A program made the position numbers and the translations under genes. Below are positions 14,362 through 20,120 of a DNA stretch of 20,120 nt, piece after piece. The notes below the pieces were generated by a model. It was not told where the DNA came from, searched no databases, and saw only the letters and a program-made list of their open reading frames with translations. Position 1 is the stretch's first letter. Every line of letters starts with the position of its first letter. Source of the DNA: Bifidobacterium breve (GTDB taxonomy: Bacteria; Actinomycetota; Acidimicrobiia; IMCC26256; PALSA-555); the NCBI GenBank assembly GCA_945889545.1, contig CAMDCC010000016.1, positions 1 through 20,120 on the forward strand. Reading direction: 5' to 3'.

Positions 14362-14483
14362 TGGCCCCATACGACGTGGTCGGTGTAGAGGTCGTCTGGC
14401 CTGACGGTGAAGATCTGGCGCCCGACGTGTTACACGGCGACGGCATTCCGGCCCGTCTCGAGCAGTCACGAACGACCCCATGA
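14358..14483 (+). pseudogene. DUF2442 gene with an internal deletion
   Basis: A 41-codon frame starting at ATG 14358, overlapping the DUF4160 stop as ATGA, reads MMAPYDVVGVEVVWPDGEDL followed by APDVLHGDGIPARLEQSRTTP. Normal DUF2442 proteins (about 75-100 aa) start with a DVV-V segment and end in a TVVWPNGADLAPDxLY motif. Here the two ends are joined directly, so the middle (the DG-x-VDL core) is missing. The last 14 residues are unrelated read-through. Together with the frameshifted DUF4160 this is a fossil two-gene module of the kind often associated with toxin-antitoxin or mobile accessory regions. Confidence 0.6.
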
Positions 14484-14649
14484 CTTCACCGGCCGCGGCC
14501 GGTTATTCGGTGCGCAATGTAACTGTGGGTTGATGCCCTCGGCCAGCCAGCGCCACACCACTCGGCCGGCGACGAGCCCTTGCGTCACGGCATCGCCGCT
14601 GACCGCGGCCCGAGGCGGACACCGCGCGCAAGCGCCTACCAAACAGGAA
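14484..14649. other. non-coding or decayed interval
   Basis: No intact gene is visible between the DUF2442 remnant and the alpha/beta hydrolase stop. The minus strand has a stop-free stretch ending at a TGA (14468-14466) that reads VVWRWLAEGINPQLHCAPNN and RPRPVKSWGRS. This looks like the C-terminal end of a former gene, but I cannot assign it and see no start. Taken with the neighbouring pseudogenes, the whole 14087-14649 interval looks like a site of repeated gene loss. Confidence 0.35.
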
Positions 14650-15507
14650 CTATCCCAAGTGCTCCAGCAATTGGGGCGCGAGCAGGGGCCAGCGGACGAA
14701 GAGGCCAGCGCCTTCCTCGCGGGCGGCGATGCCGCGCTGCTTCCACTCGGTGTCGGGCCACGGTGGTTCCACCAGCGTTGAACCGGGGATCACCTCGTGG
14801 AGCCGCTCCGACGTGGCGCGGGTGTGGTGAGGATCGCTCTCACCACTGCGGAAGATGAGCGTGGGCGCTGTCACCTTGGCGCACTCCGCGTTCGACAGCC
14901 CCGGTACCGGCGAGTCGGCATCCGGGACATAGGCCAGCATCCAGCGTTCGAGCGTGGCGACGAACTCGCGCGGTTCGAGTGCAAGGAAGAGGTCTCGATT
15001 GCGCGGATTGCGCTCGAGCACCTCGGCCCATTCGGGCAGCTCGATGACGCCTTGCATCCCGTCCTGCCACGCGGCGCGAATCGACTCCCCGCAGTAGTGG
15101 GTGGCCAGCGACAGCAGGCCGTAGACGCCGCCGGAGATCCACACCATGCCGAGCGCGGTTGCCACGTCGGGATGCCGTGCGGCAGTGAGCAGCGAGATGC
15201 GCGAACCGCCCGAGCCACCGAAGATCACCGCGGGCGCCATCTCGAGATGGCGCAGCAACCCCGCGAGCCGATCGGCCTGCATCGCCGACTCGGACTCGCC
15301 CGTGAAGCTCACGTCCGACGCGCCGCAGTTCGGGCGGTCCCAGATGAGCACCTGCTTGCCGTGCGCGGCGAGCGCCTCGGCGAGCTCTCGAAGGCCGGGC
15401 GTGTCCTTGGGGAAGCGCCCCCCAGGAGTGAGCACCCAGGGCTTCCCACCGTGTTCGCCGACGAGGTCGTATGCGAGCAGTGTGCCGTCGATCTCCACCA
15501 TGGCCAT
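14650..15507 (-). CDS. alpha/beta-fold hydrolase
   Basis: This 285-aa protein starts at ATG 15507 with GGGGGT about 6 bases upstream; a longer frame upstream is antisense to the amidohydrolase. The hydrolase fold is clear: WVLTPGG and IWDRPNCGASD near the oxyanion region, nucleophile elbow FGGSGGSR with S99, and the acid strand TLIFRSGESDPHHT with D225. The position where the catalytic His usually follows the last strand reads LVEPPWPDTEW (245-255) and holds no His, so the triad may be atypical or completed by another residue (H227 or H228 lie next to D225). It is probably an esterase, C-C hydrolase or epoxide-hydrolase relative. It diverges from the amidohydrolase-dehalogenase pair across 78 bases, suggesting a shared pathway. 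Confidence 0.85.
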   Translation of the reverse strand: MAMVEIDGTLLAYDLVGEHGGKPWVLTPGGRFPKDTPGLRELAEALAAHGKQVLIWDRPNCGASDVSFTGESESAMQADRLAGLLRHLEMAPAVIFGGSGGSRISLLTAARHPDVATALGMVWISGGVYGLLSLATHYCGESIRAAWQDGMQGVIELPEWAEVLERNPRNRDLFLALEPREFVATLERWMLAYVPDADSPVPGLSNAECAKVTAPTLIFRSGESDPHHTRATSERLHEVIPGSTLVEPPWPDTEWKQRGIAAREEGAGLFVRWPLLAPQLLEHLG

Positions 15508-15549
15508 ATGTGACCCCCGGGTTCTGGACCGCCCCCGGCGATCCGTGCA

Positions 15550-15555
15550 TACAGT
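15550..15555 (+). promoter_or_regulatory. candidate -10 box TACAGT for the amidohydrolase operon
   Basis: TACAGT lies 30 bases before the amidohydrolase ATG. It is followed by a short leader that contains GAAGGGG (15571-15577), 8 bases before the start. Unlike the leaderless-type starts elsewhere in the window, this gene has a conventional Shine-Dalgarno. No convincing -35 hexamer is visible. Confidence 0.35.
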
Positions 15556-15585
15556 GATCCTGACCGAAGCGAAGGGGATCCAGCC

Positions 15586-16749
15586 ATGACGAGCACGCTG
15601 GTAGTCGACGCCGACACGCACCTCACTGAGCGCCACGACCTGTGGACGAGTCGTGCGCCCAAGGGGCTCGAAGACCGCATGCCTCACGTGGAGCGGATCG
15701 ACGGCCTGGCCACGTGGGTAGTCGACGGCGCGGAGATCGGCCGGGCCGGCGCGGGCGGCGTCGTCGACAAGGACAACAACAAGGGCCGCTCGTTCGAGGC
15801 GCTCTACGAGTGGGAGATCGAGAAGATCCACGAGGCGGCATACGACCCCGTCGCGCGCATCGCGATGATGGACGAGGCCGGCGTGCACGCGCAGGTCATC
15901 TTCCCGAACGTCGTCGGGCTCGGTGGCCAGAGCATCGCCCATGCCATTGACGATCCCGCCCATCGCCTCTTGTGCGTGCAGATCTACAACGACGCCAACG
16001 CGGAGATGCAGGAGACGTCGGGCAACCGCCTCCTCCCGATGGCGGTGCTGCCCGCGTGGGATGTGTCCATGTGTGTGGCCGAGGCCCAACGCGCCGCGGC
16101 GATGGGCATGCGCGGCGTGAACCTCACGTCGGACCCACAGGACCAGGGCGCGCCCGACCTCGCCAACCATGCGTGGGATCCGCTCTGGGAAGCGTGCGCC
16201 GCGCTCGGACTGCCCGTGCACTTCCACATCGGGGCGAGCCTCACCACGATGACGTTCTTCGACAACTACCCATGGCCGTCGCACGACGACGACACGAAGC
16301 TCGCGATCGGCGGCACGTTGCTGTTCGTGGGGAACGGACGCGTGGTCGTCAACATCATCTGCTCGGGGATGCTCGAGCGGCACCCCGACCTCAAGATCGT
16401 GTCCGTCGAGAGCGGCGCGGGTTGGGTGCCGTTCATCCTCGAAGCGCTCGACTACGAGATGGCCGAGAACGCGCCGAAGCTGCGGAATGAGGTGCTCTCG
16501 ATGTCGCCGTCGGAGTACTTCAAGCGCCAGATCTACGCGACCATGTGGTTCGAGCGCACCGATCTCCCGTCGCTCGTGCGTGCAGTCGGCGAGAACAACA
16601 TCTTGTTCGAGACCGACTTCCCGCATCCCACATGCCTCTATCCCGATCCGCTCACGTCGGCGCAGGCGAACATGCACGAGCTGACGCCCGAGGTGCGCAA
16701 CAAGATCCTCGGCGGCAACGCCTCCGCGCTCTATCGCCTGAACGCGTAG
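15586..16749 (+). CDS. amidohydrolase-2 family TIM-barrel metal hydrolase/decarboxylase
   Basis: This 387-aa protein begins MTSTLVVDADTHLTERHDLW and belongs to the amidohydrolase-related (ACMSD-like) superfamily. VDADTHLTE replaces the usual H-x-H with a single His (H12) plus E15, a common variant. Later motifs are ARIAMMDEAGVHAQVIFPN, GLPVHFHIGAS (metal His), a RHPDLKIVSVESGAGWVPF block and ILFETDFPHPTCLYPD (metal Asp). GGNASALYRLNA is the typical C-terminus. Members decarboxylate or hydrolyse ring-cleavage and related intermediates. The gene has a good RBS, and its TAG overlaps the GTG of the dehalogenase-like gene by one base, so the two form an operon. The substrate is unknown. Confidence 0.88.
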   Translation: MTSTLVVDADTHLTERHDLWTSRAPKGLEDRMPHVERIDGLATWVVDGAEIGRAGAGGVVDKDNNKGRSFEALYEWEIEKIHEAAYDPVARIAMMDEAGVHAQVIFPNVVGLGGQSIAHAIDDPAHRLLCVQIYNDANAEMQETSGNRLLPMAVLPAWDVSMCVAEAQRAAAMGMRGVNLTSDPQDQGAPDLANHAWDPLWEACAALGLPVHFHIGASLTTMTFFDNYPWPSHDDDTKLAIGGTLLFVGNGRVVVNIICSGMLERHPDLKIVSVESGAGWVPFILEALDYEMAENAPKLRNEVLSMSPSEYFKRQIYATMWFERTDLPSLVRAVGENNILFETDFPHPTCLYPDPLTSAQANMHELTPEVRNKILGGNASALYRLNA

Positions 16750-17660
16750 TGGAGATCCTGCGCACACCCGACGAGCGCTTCGTCGGGCTTCCCGACTTCG
16801 CGTTCGCGCCCCACTACGTCGAGGTGCCAAGCGGCGACGGCTCGATGCTGCGGGTGCACTACCTCGACGAGGGACCGCGCGATGCGCCGCCCATCCTCTT
16901 GATGCACGGTGAGCCGTCGTGGTGCTTCCTGTACCGGAAGATGATCCCGGTGATCGTCGACGCCGGATTGCGTGCGGTGGCGCCCGATCTCGTGGGCTTC
17001 GGTCGTTCCGACAAGCCGGCGGCCCGCACCGACTACACGTACCAGCGTCATGTCGACTGGATGGCGGAGTGGCTCGGCGCCGTCGATCTCCGCGGCGCCA
17101 CCATGGTCGGCCAGGACTGGGGTGGGCTCATCGGCTTGCGCCTGCTCGCTGAGCACACCGATCGGTTCGCCCGCGCGGTTGCGGCCAACACGTTCCTGCC
17201 GACGGGCGACCGCAGCCCCGGCGACGCGTTCTTCGCGTGGCAGAAGTTCTCGCAGGAGACGCCCGACTTCCCCGTCGGCAAGATAGTGAACGGCGGGTGC
17301 ACGACCGATCTCCCGCCGGACGTGATGGCTGCGTATGACGCGCCGTTCCCTGACGAGTCCTATAAGGAGGGTGCGCGCCAGTTCCCACTCCTCGTGCCGT
17401 CGACCCCCGATGACCCCGCGTCAGGGCCGAATCGCGCCGCATGGGAGCAGCTGCGCACGTTCACCAAGCCGTTCCTCTGCGCGTTCAGCGACCGCGATCC
17501 GATCACCGGCGGTGCCGACCGCATGCTGCGCGAGGAGATCCCCGGGTGCGTGGGCCAACCACACACCACAATCGAAGGCGGCGGCCACTTCCTGCAAGAG
17601 GACCGCGGGGAGCAGCTCGCCACAGTGATCGCCGACTTCGTGGGGGCAGACCGAAGGTAA
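16749..17660 (+). CDS. haloalkane dehalogenase-like alpha/beta hydrolase (HLD-I type)
   Basis: This 303-aa enzyme starts at a GTG sharing one base with the amidohydrolase stop. It begins with EILRTPDERFVGLPDF and shows HGEPSWCFLYRKMIP (53-67), PDLVGFGRSDKP (79-90), nucleophile motif VGQDWGG with D123, acid FSDRDPITGG with D250, and base GGGHFLQED with H280. W124, next to the nucleophile, and a cap-region W164 could be the halide-stabilising pair of subfamily I (compare W125 and W175 of DhlA). So the catalytic pentad looks complete, favouring dehalogenase over epoxide hydrolase; no substrate can be predicted. It is translationally coupled to the amidohydrolase. The length matches the family (about 300 aa). 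Confidence 0.85.
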   Translation: MEILRTPDERFVGLPDFAFAPHYVEVPSGDGSMLRVHYLDEGPRDAPPILLMHGEPSWCFLYRKMIPVIVDAGLRAVAPDLVGFGRSDKPAARTDYTYQRHVDWMAEWLGAVDLRGATMVGQDWGGLIGLRLLAEHTDRFARAVAANTFLPTGDRSPGDAFFAWQKFSQETPDFPVGKIVNGGCTTDLPPDVMAAYDAPFPDESYKEGARQFPLLVPSTPDDPASGPNRAAWEQLRTFTKPFLCAFSDRDPITGGADRMLREEIPGCVGQPHTTIEGGGHFLQEDRGEQLATVIADFVGADRR

Positions 17661-17741
17661 AGGTCTGCTCACACTGCCTCGTGGGCTCAAGACGGCGAAC
17701 CCACGGTGCCGATCATCTGAGGAGACCCCGATCCGCTCCTT

Positions 17742-17746
17742 GGAGG
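17742..17746 (+). promoter_or_regulatory. Shine-Dalgarno GGAGG fixing the secreted-protein start
   Basis: GGAGG ends 9 bases before the ATG at 17756, which begins a clear signal-type N-terminus. The frame is open further upstream inside the dehalogenase gene, so this site decides the start. The gap before it contains a weak 6-bp hairpin (CGTGGG 17680-17685 with CCCACG 17700-17705) and no other gene. Confidence 0.6.
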
Positions 17747-17755
17747 ACCACCATC

Positions 17756-18280
17756 ATGAGGCTCTCGCTCCCGAAATGGCTCCTTCCTTCTCTGGCCACG
17801 TTGGTGGTGGTGGGTGGCAGCGTCGTCATCGCGGGAGCCGCCGGCGACGATCCGGTGCTCGACGATCCCGTCATCACGACCACGACCACGCTTGTTCCTG
17901 ACGATGGCGTGCCCGACGATGGCGCGCCTGAGAGCGAAGACCCTGAGAGCGAAGACCCCGACGACCAGGACGGCGTCGAGCAGTACTGGGGCTCAGAGTG
18001 CGGTGACGGCGAGCCGACGAACCACGGCCAGTACGTGTCGAGCAGCGCGAAGGGTGGTGCGAGTCGAAGCGAGGCCGCGCACTCACCGTGCGGCAAGCCA
18101 CTGAGCTCCGTCGACGTGACCACACCGATGGCGCCACCTGCACCCGGCGACGAGGAAACCGACGATGAGGTCGAGGACGACACGACCGTTTCGCCACAGA
18201 GTTCGCCCAGTCACGGCAATGGCAATGGCAACGGCAACGGGCGCGGCAATGGCAACGGCGGCGGGCACGGGCCCCAGTAA
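17756..18280 (+). CDS. secreted or membrane-anchored low-complexity protein with Gly-Asn tail
   Basis: This 174-aa protein has a basic N-terminus and a hydrophobic segment LLPSLATLVVVGGSVVIAGA (9-28), either a signal peptide or an anchor. After it come a Thr run (TTTTT), an acidic low-complexity region with a repeated ESEDP (60-69), and a short conserved-looking core (ECGDGEPTNHGQYVSSSAKG ... SRSEAAHSPCGKPL) with two Cys (C82, C112) that may form a disulfide outside the cell. The C-terminus is a Gly-Asn repeat (about 155-168) encoded by GGCAAT/GGCAAC hexamers, ending HGPQ. Small exported proteins with an NHG-x-YVS core occur in actinobacteria, as far as I recall; their function is not known. 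It follows the dehalogenase-like gene by 95 bases. Confidence 0.75.
   Translation: MRLSLPKWLLPSLATLVVVGGSVVIAGAAGDDPVLDDPVITTTTTLVPDDGVPDDGAPESEDPESEDPDDQDGVEQYWGSECGDGEPTNHGQYVSSSAKGGASRSEAAHSPCGKPLSSVDVTTPMAPPAPGDEETDDEVEDDTTVSPQSSPSHGNGNGNGNGRGNGNGGGHGPQ
18217..18264 (+). repeat. degenerate GGCAA(T/C) hexamer repeat encoding Gly-Asn
   Basis: Within the 3' end of the secreted-protein gene, GGCAAT and GGCAAC hexamers are repeated about six times with one interruption (GGGCGC, Gly-Arg). Each hexamer keeps the frame, so copy-number change would lengthen or shorten the tail without a frameshift. Confidence 0.75.
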
Positions 18281-18907
18281 CTACTCCGGGGCGTCGAGCC
18301 CCACCATCGCTCGGAAGTTTTCGGTGGTGTTCGCGTGCGGGAACGGCGTGTCGGGAACGGCCACGCCGAGAGCGTCGCACAGTGGCTCCCAGCCGTCGCC
18401 GGGTTGCCACTCGACGAGTCGGTCGGCGGGCACACCGGAGCGGACCGCGGCGTTGTGCGCAACGTACGCGGCTTTGGCACCCGCCTCGTCGCGCCAGTCC
18501 GGCGTGAAGCCATCGAACATCGCGTGCACCATGCGCTGTTGCGGTCCGAAGAGCGGATCGTCGGGCGGCTCAGCCCGGGCCATCTCGAAGATGGTCGCGT
18601 TGGCGCTCTTCCACCACGCGTCGACGGGTCGAGTGGAGAGCAACACCGGCGCGTCGGGGTACGCGTCGGCGATCTCGCGCCAGAACGCGCACATCGGCCA
18701 GTCGACGCCCGCCTCGTAACCCGCGAACAGCTCGTCCCAGTCGGGAAGGTTGCCGTCGATCGCCGCGTGCCACACCGGGATGTGCTCGGGATGTCCGATC
18801 ACTTCGAGCATGTGGTAGCAGGGCGCGCCCAGCAGCTCTTGCAGCGCGAGCTGCAAGGAGTTCGTGCCCGTGCGTCCCAGTCCGGCGCCCACGATCCGCA
18901 GTCCCAT
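18281..18907 (-). CDS. PAPS-dependent sulfotransferase family protein
   Basis: This 208-aa protein begins MGLRIVGAGLGRTGTNSLQL. The 5'-phosphosulfate loop GLGRTGTNSL (9-18) and the 3'-phosphate segment LLSTRPVDAWWKS (89-101, R93 and S101) are those of the Sulfotransfer_4-type family, which moves sulfate from PAPS to a hydroxyl group. I chose the ATG at 18907 because the motif begins immediately and the longer frame is antisense in content. It starts 10 bases after the P450 stop, so the two are probably one transcript and may act on the same hydroxylated product. The Shine-Dalgarno is weak, which fits coupling to upstream translation. The acceptor is unknown. Confidence 0.85.
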   Translation of the reverse strand: MGLRIVGAGLGRTGTNSLQLALQELLGAPCYHMLEVIGHPEHIPVWHAAIDGNLPDWDELFAGYEAGVDWPMCAFWREIADAYPDAPVLLSTRPVDAWWKSANATIFEMARAEPPDDPLFGPQQRMVHAMFDGFTPDWRDEAGAKAAYVAHNAAVRSGVPADRLVEWQPGDGWEPLCDALGVAVPDTPFPHANTTENFRAMVGLDAPE

Positions 18908-18917
18908 GGCGAGCAGG

Positions 18918-20087
18918 CTACCGAGCAGCAGTAGGCGTGAACGCCACCGGCATCGACGTGAGCGCGCCGAGAAACGTGGGGAGCGGGTCGCTGGTTGCGA
19001 GCTCGAGGTCGGGGAGCCGCGCGAGCACGCGGCTGACCATCGTTGAGATCTCGATGCGGGCCAGACTCGCGCCCAGGCAGAAGTGTGCACCGAACCCGAA
19101 CGCGAGGTGGTCGTTCGGCGTGCGGTGGATGTCGAAGCGCTCCGGCTCGCTGAACTGGTTGTCGTCGTAGTTCGCCGACTCGTAGAGCAGCAGCGCCTTG
19201 TCTCCGGCGCGCAGCGTTGCTCCGCCAAGCTCCACATCGCGGGTGACGGTTCGGTGCATGTTCTTGATCGGCGACACCCAGCGCAGCAACTCCTCGATCG
19301 CCGTCGGGAGGAGTGCGGGATCAGCGACGAGCTCGGCGCGCTGATCAGGGTGACGCAGGAGCTGCTCGGTGCCGCCGCTCGTCACATGACGCGTGGTCTC
19401 ATCGCCACCCACGAGCAGCAGTAACGACTCCATCACAATCTCGTGGTCGTCGAGCCGATCGCCGTCGACCTCGGCGTGCACGAGCAGGCTCACGAGGTCG
19501 TCGGTCGGGTTGGTGCGCCGCGCCTCGATCATCGCCCGCGCGTAGACGTCGAACTCTCCGAACGCCACCGTCGCGGCCTGGATGCGATCGGGTTCGCCGC
19601 TCAATGAGCCGAGCATGTCGTCGGACCATTGGAGGAGGTCGTCGCGGTCTTCGGGTGGCACGCCGAGCATGTCGCCGATCACGATCATCGGCAGCGGCGC
19701 GGCCAGCGCCGTGACGAACTCGCACTCACCCTGTTCGCAGACCTTGTCGATGAGCTCGTCGCAGATGGTGAGGAGGTGCTCCTCGTGGGCCCGCACCCGT
19801 GCTGGCGTGAATCCCTTGCTCACGATCTTGCGTCGCTTCTGGTGCTCGGGGTTGTCCATGTCGATCATCCACGGCAGCGGTCCGGTGTTGGGACGGCTCC
19901 CACCCGCGTTCGAGAAGGTGGCGGAGTCGCGCCCGGCGGTGAGCACGCCGTCGTAGGTGGCGATGCCCCACATGGCGTTCTTCTCGTCGAAGTGCACCGG
20001 TTCGTTCGCCCGCATCCAGGCGTGTGCCACCTTGGCGGTCTCGCCGTAGAAGTCGCCCGCCAGGAGGTCGATGTCGGGTGCGCTCAC
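18918..20087 (-). CDS. cytochrome P450 monooxygenase
   Basis: This 389-aa soluble bacterial P450 starts at GTG 20087. Landmarks are the C-helix WMIDMDNPEHQKRRKIVSKGF (73-93), I-helix LLVGGDETTRH (225-234) with the acid-Thr pair, ExxR at E266-R269, and the haem loop FGFGAHFCLGASLAR with Cys337. The haem loop and the GGDETTRH motif resemble CYP families that hydroxylate steroids, fatty acids or terpenes (CYP125/142-like neighbourhood), but I would not assign a family number from this. It needs ferredoxin and a reductase, neither of which is in the window. A sulfotransferase gene follows after 10 bases. The enzyme is complete; only about 33 bases of upstream sequence are visible, so its promoter cannot be judged. 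Confidence 0.93.
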   Translation of the reverse strand: MSAPDIDLLAGDFYGETAKVAHAWMRANEPVHFDEKNAMWGIATYDGVLTAGRDSATFSNAGGSRPNTGPLPWMIDMDNPEHQKRRKIVSKGFTPARVRAHEEHLLTICDELIDKVCEQGECEFVTALAAPLPMIVIGDMLGVPPEDRDDLLQWSDDMLGSLSGEPDRIQAATVAFGEFDVYARAMIEARRTNPTDDLVSLLVHAEVDGDRLDDHEIVMESLLLLVGGDETTRHVTSGGTEQLLRHPDQRAELVADPALLPTAIEELLRWVSPIKNMHRTVTRDVELGGATLRAGDKALLLYESANYDDNQFSEPERFDIHRTPNDHLAFGFGAHFCLGASLARIEISTMVSRVLARLPDLELATSDPLPTFLGALTSMPVAFTPTAAR

Positions 20088-20120
20088 GAGGCGACCGTAG
20101 CCAGCGTGTCACTCTGGGTG

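Noticed and set aside
14650..16830. 726-aa minus-strand frame extending the alpha/beta hydrolase
   Set aside because: The upstream 441 codons are antisense to the amidohydrolase and dehalogenase-like genes. The real start has an RBS at 15507.
1..20120. CRISPR arrays, tRNA/rRNA genes, insertion sequences, phage or defence operons
   Set aside because: No regularly spaced repeats of 25-40 bases, no recognisable RNA gene or transposase. The tandem repeats seen have no spacers.

Overview
The window is high-GC DNA packed with genes on both strands. Its gene content points to a high-GC actinobacterium, most likely of the Acidimicrobiia type; this is an inference, because no rRNA or marker gene is present. 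The supporting genes are a deazaflavin (F420)-dependent nitroreductase-family protein, a TIGR03084/maleylpyruvate-isomerase-like metal protein, an actinobacterial cyclase-AAA ATPase, and a set of lipid, terpenoid or xenobiotic catabolic enzymes. Several genes have a TANNNT box 6-7 nt before the start codon, which fits leaderless transcription as is common in actinobacteria.

Layout. Bases 1-264 hold no convincing complete gene, but they contain short direct repeats and a perfect 17-bp hairpin. Bases 265-1704 (minus) encode a DEAD-box RNA helicase whose last 66 codons are a complete CspA-type cold-shock protein with its own strong Shine-Dalgarno and ATG. Two small unknown genes (1948-2301 and 2408-2593) precede a KimA-like APC permease (2766-4655), which converges on the F420-type reductase (5096-4665). 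Upstream of that lies an ADP-ribosylglycohydrolase fused to a dual-specificity phosphatase (6583-5150). A small unknown gene overlaps a methyltransferase (6656-7563), which ends in a 16-bp inverted repeat. A single-TM protein (7949-7638) and a TIGR03084-like protein (8763-8008) follow on the minus strand, separated by a 14-bp tandem repeat.

A 1115-aa class III cyclase/AAA ATPase (8829-12176) overlaps a Baeyer-Villiger-type flavin monooxygenase (12173-13609) by 4 bases. A ferritin-like protein (14086-13619) converges on it. Bases 14087-14649 contain the decayed remains of a DUF4160-DUF2442 gene pair. The right third is catabolic: an alpha/beta hydrolase (15507-14650) diverges from an amidohydrolase (15586-16749) that overlaps a haloalkane-dehalogenase-I-like gene (16749-17660). 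A secreted Gly-Asn-tailed protein follows (17756-18280). On the minus strand a cytochrome P450 (20087-18918) is closely followed by a PAPS-type sulfotransferase (18907-18281).

How the parts relate. The monooxygenase, P450, hydrolases, amidohydrolase, dehalogenase-like enzyme and sulfotransferase look like a loosely organised oxidative/hydrolytic catabolic neighbourhood for a hydrophobic compound; the substrate cannot be read from sequence. The most unusual observations are the nested cold-shock gene, the ARH-phosphatase fusion, the DUF4160/DUF2442 fossil, the recurring leaderless-type start architecture, and two intergenic minisatellites. I found no CRISPR array, transposase, rRNA or tRNA, and no clear new multi-gene defence system.
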